DNA of 64,000 nucleotides. Source: Granulicella pectinivorans. Lineage in GTDB: Bacteria > Acidobacteriota > Terriglobia > Terriglobales > Acidobacteriaceae. The stretch lies in contig NZ_FOZL01000001.1 of the NCBI RefSeq assembly GCF_900114625.1, forward strand, positions 4,030,001 through 4,094,000, given 5' to 3'. The position numbers and the translations under genes were made by a program. Positions 51,701 through 59,529 of the stretch are shown here, piece by piece. The stretch's first letter is position 1. Each line of letters begins with the position of its first letter. Below the pieces are notes generated by a model. That model saw nothing but the letters and a program-made list of their open reading frames with translations. It searched no databases and had not been told where the DNA came from.

Positions 51701-52158
51701 CCATTGAGCGGGAGATCGTTCACGCGGCGCTCATCGATGACCTGCGAGAGCGTTCCGGTGGTGACGTCGATCTGCGGCGCGGCGGAGGTCACGGTAACCA
51801 CCTCAGTAGAGGCACCCAGCTTGAGGACGATATTGAGCGTCAGGGCTTGATCGGCCTGGAGAACGGTATCGGGCGCCCTGAATTGGGAGAAGCCGGCAGC
51901 CTTGGCCGACACGTTGTACTGGGCCGGTGGAAGCGACGGGAAGACATAGGAACCTCCGGCGTCGCTGGTCACCTCGGTCACTTCACCGGTGCCGCTCCGT
52001 GTAGCCGTGACCGTCGCCTTGCCGACAGAGGCACCCGACGGATCGGTCACGACGCCACTGATGCGTCCAAGCCCCTGGGCAAAGGCACCCTGCGATGCAA
52101 AGAGAGTGAGGGTACAAAAGACGATGAAAGCCAGAATTCTGGTGCGGCGATGGGTCAT
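48790..52158 (-). CDS. TonB-dependent receptor, Oar-like, with carboxypeptidase-regulatory N-terminus
   Basis: 1122 aa. A signal peptide (to about residue 27) is followed by a CarboxypepD_reg-like domain ('RISGVVTDPSGASVGKATVTATRSGTG'), a plug ('ERRVNDLPLNGRNAAALTVLVPGV') and a long beta-barrel that ends in Phe ('MSMKLLF'). This architecture is typical of acidobacterial oligosaccharide receptors. The start ATG at 52158 has GGGGAG six bases upstream. It should import plant-polymer oligosaccharides and is the likely uptake partner of the GH43 and the neighbouring hydrolases. Confidence 0.94.
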   Translation of the reverse strand: MTHRRTRILAFIVFCTLTLFASQGAFAQGLGRISGVVTDPSGASVGKATVTATRSGTGEVTEVTSDAGGSYVFPSLPPAQYNVSAKAAGFSQFRAPDTVLQADQALTLNIVLKLGASTEVVTVTSAAPQIDVTTGTLSQVIDERRVNDLPLNGRNAAALTVLVPGVVVAPSANIDQGQTKTFPTVAAVTINGTRANQVNYMLDGGNNVDEYTNVNAPFPFPDVLQEFSVQTSNYSAEYGQNAGGVVNIITRGGGNRFHGDAFEFVRNRVFNAANYFAYNNGVKTVDPLKRNQFGGTLNGPISIPHLYEGKDKSFFSFGVQATRLRTNGVGGTAFLPTPAQLAGTFTGLSSPIINPLTKTAYPCTPTGTTYTCQINPADYSKPSLALLKYLPTISGADGTYQFFRPSKQNFIEYTGRVDHAVTSRDRLTLRYFYDSFDNAGVLNLANLLSYSDQASIRYHNALVSETHTFSSSLLNNFSLSYQIENASRGPVAGAPSVADFGVNIWQPAFKQINQIAVASYFTIGDNPAASFRRNNYTLADDLHWVKGNHSLSFGFHGELAKVDVDNQFQQPGQFQFGSNLLVSNPLADFLLGGLTGFQQASGQYFNNRYHVTGYYAQDSWKVNRHLTLNYGIRYEPFSPQHEVKGRQGMFDPARRAAGTISITHPTALAGLVFPGDPGFINNMVPAILTHFMPRFGFAYDVFGDGRTSVRGGFGQFYDTRLPGVFDNIFANSVPFVAAVNVTFPSGAPADFVNPYNSISGGNPFPAPQPPPANYFTLGNYQAQSYSTFSPSTFRLPVSYSTNLTVEQQFTNTISGHFAYVGSRSLHQYVPTDINPTYNQGAAAGQRVYFSTIPTQNYPNQIATTDTGGNAIYHSLQASLQKRVSQGLTAFVNYTWSKAIDNFPFGASATAVVPGNGYVLPIYEPNYKRLDRGPSDYDHRNVLTVSYVWQLPKWKGGNAWTRYVVNGWQTNGIFAMRSGDPLTVTGTTGNSGTSLNRERAVWNGQTAYGGNACAGISTPCKNYLNPANFSSNPKYTANLPLSYGNVTKGSFVGPRYANWDVSIMRLFPIREATQFQFRAEYFNVLNHTNFGDPNQSQANGAFGRVTSTNGDPRIAQMSMKLLF

Positions 52159-52316
52159 TGCGGTCTCCCCTGAAGGTCTTCCCTGGCCACCCCTCATATC
52201 TTTCGCAACGAACGGAAGGGGATGAGCTCAAGCGTGAGGTTTGTACGGTGGCAGGGAGACCACACGTGAGACAGACACGGTTCCTGACTGTCAGGAATTG
52301 CGCTTTTATTGGCAAT

Positions 52317-53603
52317 TTACTCTTGCGAGACGGCCAACACCCTTGGCGGACCCGGTGTTCCGTCGGTGACGGTCGTGCCCAGGACGATCTGGAGATTGGC
52401 GTGCGCCTTGTCCAGAGGAGCGGCTTTGGCGACTGCCTGCATCAGTTGCGGGTTGCTGAGGAGTTCCCCTGCGGCCTGGGTGCCGTAGGTGTATAGGCCT
52501 CCGATGACGACCACGATGTGACCGGTCTCGGAGTTCCAGATCCGAGAGATCAGGGCGTAGTCCTGAAGAGGTGGCCCCCCGGACTCCCCCTGATGTTGGG
52601 TCGATTTATCCGTCCCCCAGGCCCACGTGCGCTGGTCGGGATTCTTCGTATCTCTTATATAGATGAGGTGTTGATCTGGATCGAGAGCGAGGGTATAGCG
52701 CATCTGACGGCTGAGACGGAGGCTCCACTCGTTGTTGAAGGCACCGATCAGGACAACTGGACCTTCGCGCAGGTCGGAGAAGGAGCTGACCGACTCCTGT
52801 CGGATGATGACCTTCTTGCCTCGGGAGTCCAGGATGCCGAGCACCCGGGCGACGGTGACCATATCGGCGAACGGCACGGAGGGGGATGAGGTCTTATGGA
52901 TGACGGGGATGTCTCCCGGTCGTCCCTCCCCCGCAACGGGCGGGCTGGGAGGTCCATTGGGGACGTCGCCGACGGCGATAAGCACCGTTCCCGGCGTATC
53001 GACAACCGGTGCCCAGAACAGGTCCTGCGCGCCTGGTGCGTGCAACCAGCGATAACCAAGAAGGATGCAGGCGAGCAAAACCACAGTTGTTCCGGCCATC
53101 ACCCAGGGCAGAACCCGTCGTACCGGCACTGGCTCGATTCCTGGCGCGGACTCTTCGGCAGCGGCGGGGAGTGCGTGCGGCATCTCCGGAGCAGGTTCAA
53201 CCTCGGACGGCGGCGCGAAGTGTGGGACGTACGAGCCAGGAACGAGGCTCATGCGCAGTTCCGAGCGATGTTTCGGGTCGCCGTAGTAGATCGCCAACCG
53301 CTTGCGGAGCTCAATGGCCGCCGTGCGGACGACGTGGTCGACGTTGGTGTCGTACGAGGGTTCGCGACCGAAGACCTCGACGCCGATCGTGCGTTCCTTG
53401 ATATGTTCAGCCGCACCCCGCAGCGTCTCTTCGACGACATCCCGGAGAAACTGCACCGACCGCTTGCTGGAACGGAAGACGTGGTCCCGCACCAGAATCT
53501 CAAGCTGTTCGCGGATAGCCTCCGGGGTCAGTTCGGTGCGGATTTCTTCCTGGACATCGGCGGGCAACATAGTGGTGTCGACCGCGATTCTAGCATTTGG
53601 CAT
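52317..53603 (-). CDS. Membrane-anchored protein with a recurrent N-terminal regulatory domain
   Basis: 428 aa. Residues ~20-130 contain 'SVQFLRDVVEETLRGAAEHIKERTIGVEVFGREPSYD' and 'VVRTAAIELRKRLAIYYG', ending 'LVPGSYVPHF'. This segment recurs in many regulators of Acidobacteria and Proteobacteria but has no established function to my knowledge. One membrane helix (~158-180) and a C-terminal ~240-residue domain follow, with no motif I know ('TVLIAVGDVPNGPPSPP', 'GPVVLIGAFNNEWSLRL', 'HIVVVIGGLYTYGTQAAGELL'). The latter would be periplasmic. It may sense a polysaccharide signal for the neighbouring TonB receptor. Start: ATG at 53603, no strong site. Confidence 0.7.
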   Translation of the reverse strand: MPNARIAVDTTMLPADVQEEIRTELTPEAIREQLEILVRDHVFRSSKRSVQFLRDVVEETLRGAAEHIKERTIGVEVFGREPSYDTNVDHVVRTAAIELRKRLAIYYGDPKHRSELRMSLVPGSYVPHFAPPSEVEPAPEMPHALPAAAEESAPGIEPVPVRRVLPWVMAGTTVVLLACILLGYRWLHAPGAQDLFWAPVVDTPGTVLIAVGDVPNGPPSPPVAGEGRPGDIPVIHKTSSPSVPFADMVTVARVLGILDSRGKKVIIRQESVSSFSDLREGPVVLIGAFNNEWSLRLSRQMRYTLALDPDQHLIYIRDTKNPDQRTWAWGTDKSTQHQGESGGPPLQDYALISRIWNSETGHIVVVIGGLYTYGTQAAGELLSNPQLMQAVAKAAPLDKAHANLQIVLGTTVTDGTPGPPRVLAVSQE

Positions 53604-53702
53604 AGAGGTCTGGTCCGTCGCACGACGCCTATTTTCAAATGGAAAACTATTTCCTATACTTCGTCCGAACCATGTATAACTCGGTGCGGAGGCTGTATCC
53701 GG

Positions 53703-55955
53703 ATGAGCGGTCGAACTCTTAACAATGCGGTGAAACTTGCGGCGTGTGCCGTGTTTTTCGGTTCGGCCTATGCGCAACAGCCCTGGCAGCGGATGCAGAT
53801 GCCGACGGCGACTGACGTTGCCAAGGTGTGGGCGGCGCCTCCGCCGGAGTATGGCCCGGAACCCTACTACGGGCTCAATGGGGCGGCGACGATCGAGACA
53901 GTCCAACACGACCTCGACACGATGAAAGGTCTCGGGTTCCAGGCAGTGACGGTGCAGGCTGGCGGAGGCATGCTGCAGACCTACCTTTCACCGGAGTATC
54001 TTGCTTTCTTCAAACAGTTTGTCGGCGAAGCAAAGAAGAGGTCGATGCGGGTATGGATCGTGGACGATATCGGCTATCCGAGCGGATTTGCCGGAGGCAA
54101 GTTCACGACTGACAAGCCCGCGTTACGGATGCAGGCCCTCTCAATTGCCAAACGTCTGCCGGTGAAGGGCGGGGCTACGCTGAGACAGGCAGTGGGGCCG
54201 GATGTGGTTGCAGCCGTGGCGGTTAGCTCCACGGGCCAGCAACAGCCGGTGAAGATTGACGGCGAGACCCTGACGTGGGCCGCGCCGACCGGGTCAGATT
54301 GGGAGGTTCTGGTGGTCGAGCATGTGTTCCGCACTTCGCCGACCAGGAGCGACACCAATCCAACGCACCAGAAGGATCAGTCCCAGTCGCTCGAGGACTA
54401 CCTGAACCCGGCAGCGACCGCCGCGTACCTGGGTTTCACACACCAGAAGTACTACGACGCGATGCCGGAGGAGTTTGGAAAGACGATCCTGGGGTTCCGT
54501 GGGGATGAGCCAGACTACTCCATCAACGGGTTGCCATGGACACCTGCCTTGTTCGAGCGTTTTCAGCAGATTAAGGGATATGACGTTCATCCTTACCTGG
54601 GGGCGATGCTGGCTTCGCTGCCTGCGCGAGGCCAGACGGCCGGCACCCTGACGCAAAAAGAGTTGCGTGCCAAGGGCGACTACTACGACGTGTTCTCGCA
54701 GATGTTTCGCGATGGTTTTTTCAAGCCGCAGAGTGAGTGGTGTGCTGCCCATCATGTCGAATACCAGGTGCATTTGAACCACGAAGAGATGGAACTGGCG
54801 CTGGTGCGTTCGGAGGGCGAGTTCTTCCGCGATATGAAGTACGTTCAGGTTCCTGGGATCGACAGCATCTGGCACCAGATATGGCAGGACACGATCTCGG
54901 ATTTTCCGCGTCTGGCGGCGAGCGCGGCGCATATATACGGGCATCCCAGGGCGTTTACGGAGACGTTCGCGGCTTATCGGCCTGAGCCAGACGGGCAGAT
55001 GGCCCGGTACATTCTGAACGAGCAGCTCGTGCGCGGCGTGAATCTGGTGGAGACGATGTATTACCCGTCCACGGCGAGTCCGGCGACTGCGACCCGCCGT
55101 GGTGGTGGTCCATCCGCCCTGATGCGGGATCCTTCGTGGCCGGGGCTGATGCAGTATGTGCGTCGCATCAGTTACGTGATGAGCATGGGGAGACCCGATG
55201 CCTCGGTCGCGCTTTACCTGCCGTCAAGTTCGCTCTGGCTTGGCGATGCGGACGCGGACCGTGCCTTTGTTGCGTCGGAGCAGATGCTCTCGGAGAGGCA
55301 GATCGACTTCGATGTGATCGGTGGGGATGCGCTTGCGAGTGATTTGGAGGCGGGCAGAGGCTATCTTGAGACGCTGAGCGGGAATCGTTATCGGACAGTG
55401 ATTGTGCCTTCGGCTTCGGTCATCAGCCAGGTGGAGCTTGATCGCCTGAAGGCCTTCGCGCAGGGCGGCGGGAAGGTTTTGTTTCTGGGGCGAACGCCTT
55501 CGCTGATCGCGGGGAAAACGATGCTGGACGGGCGCGAGGCGACTGCCGTGGACTTTGGCTTTGCGGCCGTCGAGACGTCGGCGCAGCTTCCGGAGACACC
55601 GACGCCACCGGCACAGCCACCGGCGGTCGCGCTGACGCCGCAGGTGGTGCCGGCTGCGATCGAGAAGGCGGTGAATGCTGCTGTTGGTGTGCGGGACGTT
55701 TCGCTCGATGCGCCGGACGCGTCGCTGAAGGTGATCAGCCGCAGGCTTGCCGATGCGGAGGTGTATTTCTTCTTCAATGAGGGGCCACAGGCTGCGTCGC
55801 ATGCGGTTACGATTCATGGCAAGGGGAAGACGGTTTCGGTGTGGGATCCGGAGACGAGTGTTGTCTCTTCCCTGCCCTCCACGCACCATGGAGTCGACAC
55901 CACCATCACGCTCGATCTGAAGGGTCACGAGACGCGTTTGATCTCGGTACGGTAA
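53703..55955 (+). CDS. Exported glycoside hydrolase, GH106-like (alpha-L-rhamnosidase)
   Basis: 750 aa. A signal peptide (to ~25) is followed by a TIM-barrel domain with 'VWIVDDIGYPSGFAGGKFTTD', 'GDEPDYSINGLPWTPALFERF', and 'VPGIDSIWHQIW...AASAAHIYGHPRAFTETFAAY', features of GH106 and related hydrolases that act on rhamnosides. It is shorter than typical GH106 enzymes because the C-terminal sugar-binding domains are reduced. The start is the ATG at 53703; the very long open frame before it is a shadow of the opposite gene. Divergent from the membrane regulator (99 bp) and 4 bp before the esterase. Confidence 0.82.
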   Translation: MSGRTLNNAVKLAACAVFFGSAYAQQPWQRMQMPTATDVAKVWAAPPPEYGPEPYYGLNGAATIETVQHDLDTMKGLGFQAVTVQAGGGMLQTYLSPEYLAFFKQFVGEAKKRSMRVWIVDDIGYPSGFAGGKFTTDKPALRMQALSIAKRLPVKGGATLRQAVGPDVVAAVAVSSTGQQQPVKIDGETLTWAAPTGSDWEVLVVEHVFRTSPTRSDTNPTHQKDQSQSLEDYLNPAATAAYLGFTHQKYYDAMPEEFGKTILGFRGDEPDYSINGLPWTPALFERFQQIKGYDVHPYLGAMLASLPARGQTAGTLTQKELRAKGDYYDVFSQMFRDGFFKPQSEWCAAHHVEYQVHLNHEEMELALVRSEGEFFRDMKYVQVPGIDSIWHQIWQDTISDFPRLAASAAHIYGHPRAFTETFAAYRPEPDGQMARYILNEQLVRGVNLVETMYYPSTASPATATRRGGGPSALMRDPSWPGLMQYVRRISYVMSMGRPDASVALYLPSSSLWLGDADADRAFVASEQMLSERQIDFDVIGGDALASDLEAGRGYLETLSGNRYRTVIVPSASVISQVELDRLKAFAQGGGKVLFLGRTPSLIAGKTMLDGREATAVDFGFAAVETSAQLPETPTPPAQPPAVALTPQVVPAAIEKAVNAAVGVRDVSLDAPDASLKVISRRLADAEVYFFFNEGPQAASHAVTIHGKGKTVSVWDPETSVVSSLPSTHHGVDTTITLDLKGHETRLISVR

Positions 55956-55959
55956 GCGA

Positions 55960-57288
55960 ATGTTGACTATGAGGCATGCCATGCACGATGTTCGTCGTTT
56001 TGCTTTTGTCTGCCTGTTGGGCGCGACGTTGCCGGTTTGTGCCGCGGCGCAAGCTACTGATTTGAAGTTCGATTTCGGATCGGGCAGAGCGGGTTTCACC
56101 CATGTGGCCCCGACCGATTTGTATGCGGAATCGACGGGTTATGGATTTGAGCCAGGAGCGCAGCTTGCGAACGGCGATCAAGGCAAGACGACGACCAGCG
56201 GGGCTCCGTTCTTCTTCTCGGCGCGTGTTCCTGAGGGGAACTATACCGTGACGGTCAGTCTTGGCGACTCTTCGGTTTCTACCACGACGACGCTGAAGGC
56301 AGAGTCGGGGCGGTTGATGGCGGAGCGGGTTGAGGTGCCTGCTGGGAAGGTGGTCGAAAGGACCTTTACGACGAATGTTCGGACGCCGCATCTTCCGAAG
56401 TTACCGCTCAATGCGACGGGGCGGGAGGAGATCAGTCTCGACCAGTTCGACCGGGCCAATGTGCTGGATTGGGATGACAAACTGACGATCGAGATCAACA
56501 GTCCGCATGCGGCTTTGCGGTCGATTTCGATTGTTTCCGCGCCTTCCGCTCCTACGGTTTTTCTGGCTGGGGATTCGACGGTCACGGATCGCGATGGCGG
56601 CAATGATGTGAGCTGGGGACAGCTTTTGCCTCGGTTTTTGAAGCCGGGGGTTGCTGTTTCGAACCAGGCGCAGTCGGGGGAGACGCTGAAAAGCTTTGCG
56701 AATGCGCTGCGGCTGGACAAGATTCTGAGCCAGATGAAGAAGGGGGACTACCTCTTTCTCCAGTTCTGCCATAACGACTCGAAGGAGGCTTGGCCGCAGA
56801 CTTATGTCGATGCTTCAACAACTTACAAGGCTTATTTGAAGGTTTATATCGCTGAGGCGCGGCTGCGGGGGGCTACTCCTGTGCTGGTGACGGCGATGGA
56901 TCGGGGGGATCGGACTACGGGAGCGCCGATGCATGGGCATGGCGGGTATCCGGAGGCGGTGCGGGAGGTGGCGCGGGACGAGAATGTGGCATTGATCGAT
57001 CTTTATGCCGTAAGTCAAACATTCTATGGGGCTGCGGGAGCCGATGCACCGAAGATTCTGGCGGATGGGACACATTCCACGGCGTATGGCGGGTATGAGT
57101 TTGCGAAGGCGGTGGTGACGGGGATTCGGCAGAATCGGCTTCCGCTGGCGAGCTATGTCGTTGATGATTTTAGGGATTTCGACCCTAGCCATCCGGATAC
57201 GAGCGCGGCGCTGAACCTGGACGGGCTGTTCAGTAAGCGGGAGGCACGGCGGGCGGCGGCGGGGAATCCGGGGCCCGGACCGCTGTAG
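55960..57288 (+). CDS. Exported CE12-like rhamnogalacturonan acetylesterase (SGNH hydrolase)
   Basis: 442 aa. A signal peptide (to ~30), an N-terminal beta-sandwich (~35-195) and a C-terminal SGNH domain: block I 'FLAGDSTVTD' (Ser ~206), block III 'FLQFCHNDSKE', block V 'DGTHSTAYGGYEF' (D369, H372). It removes acetyl groups from rhamnogalacturonan or similar pectins. It starts 4 bp after the GH106-like gene, so both are one operon acting on acetylated, rhamnose-rich pectin. Confidence 0.9.
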   Translation: MLTMRHAMHDVRRFAFVCLLGATLPVCAAAQATDLKFDFGSGRAGFTHVAPTDLYAESTGYGFEPGAQLANGDQGKTTTSGAPFFFSARVPEGNYTVTVSLGDSSVSTTTTLKAESGRLMAERVEVPAGKVVERTFTTNVRTPHLPKLPLNATGREEISLDQFDRANVLDWDDKLTIEINSPHAALRSISIVSAPSAPTVFLAGDSTVTDRDGGNDVSWGQLLPRFLKPGVAVSNQAQSGETLKSFANALRLDKILSQMKKGDYLFLQFCHNDSKEAWPQTYVDASTTYKAYLKVYIAEARLRGATPVLVTAMDRGDRTTGAPMHGHGGYPEAVREVARDENVALIDLYAVSQTFYGAAGADAPKILADGTHSTAYGGYEFAKAVVTGIRQNRLPLASYVVDDFRDFDPSHPDTSAALNLDGLFSKREARRAAAGNPGPGPL

Positions 57289-57482
57289 TTATCCGGGAAA
57301 TTTCTCTTGCCCGTATCGTGGCGATCCAAAGGGGTTACTGGCTGTGGTGCGGAAATGCCCATGTTTCACCAGGAACTTTTTGGACGCTCAAACATGGGCA
57401 GATGCATGGATATTGTGGCCAAATGTATGGAAAATGCGATTTCGCGGAAAGCGGCTTGTTTCCGGTTCGATGAACGCACATG

Positions 57483-58442
57483 TCACCGGATATCGCGCAC
57501 GCAACGGAAGCTCATGTTGGTGGTGGCGCTGTCGGGTGTGTTGGAGGAGCGGGCGGCGACCCGGTAGCGGTTGCAGTAGGACTTGTGGCAGAGGTAGGAG
57601 CCGCCCTTGAGCATACGGGCCGTTCCGGTCGGGGGGCCGATGGGGTTCGTCCGGGTGGCGTTGAGGTGGTACTCGGCGTCGAACCAGTCGGCACACCACT
57701 CCCAGGTGTTACCGGTGGTGGAGTAGAGGCCGAAGGCGTTGGGGGGGAAGGCGTCGACGGGACTGGTGGAGGGATAGCCATCCTCGGCGGTGTTTTGGGT
57801 GGGGAAGGTGCCCTGCCAGATGTTGCAGAGGTGGCGACCGCCAGGGGTAAGCTCGTCGCCCCAGGGAAAGAGCTTTTGTTCGAGACCGCCGCGAGCAGCA
57901 TACTCCCACTCGGCTTCGGTGGGGAGACGCTTCCCTGCCCAGGAGGCATAGGCGACGGCGTCGTTCCAGGAGACGTGGACGACGGGGTGCGAGGGGCGGG
58001 CGAGGATGTCGCTGAGGGGGCCTTCGGGGTGGTTCCAGGCGGCACCTTCGATGCGGCGCCACCACTCGACGCCGTGGACGGCTTGGCTTTCGAGCTGCCC
58101 GGGTGTGAGGTCACCCTGGAAGACGAACGACCAGCCGAAGAGCTCGGACTCGGTGCGGTAGCCGGTAGCCTCGATAAACTTCGCGAAGGCCTGGTTGGTG
58201 ACGGGGGTGGGGTCGATGTAGAAGGGGTCAAGGGTGACGCGGCGTACGGGGCCTTCGCCGTCGGCTGGAAAACCCTCCTGGGCGTCAGTGCCCATGAGGA
58301 AGTCGCCTCCTTCGAGGAGGATCATGTCGCCGGTCGAGCCTTCGGTCGCACGGATGCGCTGGGCGGAGAGTTCCGTCGAGGCGGCGAGGCGCTCGGCGCG
58401 GTGTTTGCTGGGGACACAGCATGCTGGAGGCGTGGGCTTCAT
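57483..58442 (-). CDS. Formylglycine-generating enzyme (SUMF1/FGE-like)
   Basis: 319 aa. FGE-sulfatase fold with 'MILLEGGDFLMGTD', 'PVVHVSWNDAVAYASWAGKRLPTEAEWEYAARGG', 'GNTWEWCADWF' and the catalytic cysteine pair C285/C290 in 'GGSYLCHKSYCNRYR'. True FGEs use copper to oxidise the sulfatase Cys to formylglycine. A sulfatase with a matching CxAxR site lies about 1 kb away, so this is probably its maturase. Its ATG overlaps the ppiC-like stop (ATGA). Confidence 0.93.
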   Translation of the reverse strand: MKPTPPACCVPSKHRAERLAASTELSAQRIRATEGSTGDMILLEGGDFLMGTDAQEGFPADGEGPVRRVTLDPFYIDPTPVTNQAFAKFIEATGYRTESELFGWSFVFQGDLTPGQLESQAVHGVEWWRRIEGAAWNHPEGPLSDILARPSHPVVHVSWNDAVAYASWAGKRLPTEAEWEYAARGGLEQKLFPWGDELTPGGRHLCNIWQGTFPTQNTAEDGYPSTSPVDAFPPNAFGLYSTTGNTWEWCADWFDAEYHLNATRTNPIGPPTGTARMLKGGSYLCHKSYCNRYRVAARSSNTPDSATTNMSFRCVRDIR

Positions 58443-59266
58443 AGGGTCCCTTCTATCGTCGCGGCGCGGTAGGCTTCTTCGGTGGCGGCAGCGATGGTGC
58501 GATTCTTGCGTTCTTCGAGGATGTGCCGAGCGATGTTGAGACGGAGTTCTTCGAGGGACTCGTAGCCGGCGGACTTGCGGCGCAGGACGGTGGCGATGTG
58601 AAGTCCGAAGACGGTTTGGAAGATGGGCGAGCGCTGGCCGGGCTTGAGGGCGAAGACGACTTCGTCGAAGGCTTCGACCATGGTGCCGCGCTCGATCCAG
58701 CCGAGAGTGGCTTTGCCGCCGCAGTCGGAGAATCGCTCGGCCACTTTGGGGAAGGCTACCCCGCGGTTGAGTTGCTCTTCGGCTTGCTGGATACGGTCGC
58801 GGGCGATGGGCTCGTCTGCTGGGCGTTCGATGTTGCAGACGATGTGAGCGGCTTCAATCTGCTCGGGGATGCGGAACTGCTCGCGATGCTCGCGGTAGAA
58901 GCGCTCGACCTCGGCGCGGGAGGGGCGGAGTTCGTGGCGGGTGAGCCAGTGGCAGTACTTCTCGATGAGAAGGTGGCCCGCGATGGATGAGGCCATGACC
59001 TGCGTGCAGACGGAGGCGCTGGAGGTTCCCCATTGGCGGGAGCGTTCGTTGAGGACCTCTTCCGGAGTAACGGTAAAGCCGGCGGCGATGGCGCGTTGAC
59101 GGAGGAGGACGTTGCGGAGGACGCGACGCTCGGCGAGATGGCGGAGGCGGTCGAGTTCGTGTTCCGCACCGGGCTGCGTGGGGTCGATGCTCTGACCGCC
59201 GAGGTGGCGGAACTCTTCGAGGAAGAGTGCATCTTCGATGCGTTCGCCGTTGATGGTGATTGGCAC
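58439..59266 (-). CDS. Peptidyl-prolyl isomerase, parvulin type (NifM/SurA-like)
   Basis: 275 aa. A helical N-terminal chaperone part (~1-125) is followed by a parvulin domain (~130-235): 'EAAHIVCNIERPADEP', 'FSDCGGKATLGWIERGTMVEAFDEVVFALKPGQRSPIF' and 'GLHIATVL'. No signal peptide is seen, so it is cytoplasmic. Translational coupling to the FGE suggests it helps fold the FGE or its sulfatase client; this pairing is unusual. Confidence 0.85.
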   Translation of the reverse strand: MPITINGERIEDALFLEEFRHLGGQSIDPTQPGAEHELDRLRHLAERRVLRNVLLRQRAIAAGFTVTPEEVLNERSRQWGTSSASVCTQVMASSIAGHLLIEKYCHWLTRHELRPSRAEVERFYREHREQFRIPEQIEAAHIVCNIERPADEPIARDRIQQAEEQLNRGVAFPKVAERFSDCGGKATLGWIERGTMVEAFDEVVFALKPGQRSPIFQTVFGLHIATVLRRKSAGYESLEELRLNIARHILEERKNRTIAAATEEAYRAATIEGTL

Positions 59267-59529
59267 GTTTTCTCCGTGTGCTTTGCCCTTTCGGGCGGGA
59301 TGTTCGGAATGACGATAGCCTCTTGCGGTGATGTCTGCATGGAGAGTGGCTTTTCTTTGAAGAACTTCTTTCGAGGGGTGATGCCTTGGCTGACCTCAAA
59401 AGTAACAGCAACGGCCCGGGGCAAAAGCCCCCTTTCTGGTTCGTGGCTCGACGTGAGGCTAAAGCCCCACTCGCATCCGAAGGGCAACGGCAACCGCAAA
59501 GACAACGACAACAGGGTGTTGCCGTTGGT
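59267..59529. other. Intergenic region with two hairpins
   Basis: 263 bp between sulfatase and ppiC-like genes. GGGGC-AAAA-GCCCC is at 59418-59431. CAACGGCAAC (59485-59494) pairs with GTTGCCGTTG (59518-59527), directly after the sulfatase stop on the minus strand, and may act as a terminator. It is also the promoter region for the ppiC-like gene, which reads away. Confidence 0.5.

Noticed and set aside
52896..53702. 269-residue N-terminal extension of the GH106-like gene
   Set aside because: Antisense to the membrane regulator; the signal peptide starts at the ATG at 53703.
57512..58231. 239-aa Ser/Pro/Thr-rich open frame inside the FGE gene
   Set aside because: Same-strand, alternative-frame shadow; FGE motifs are all in the chosen frame.
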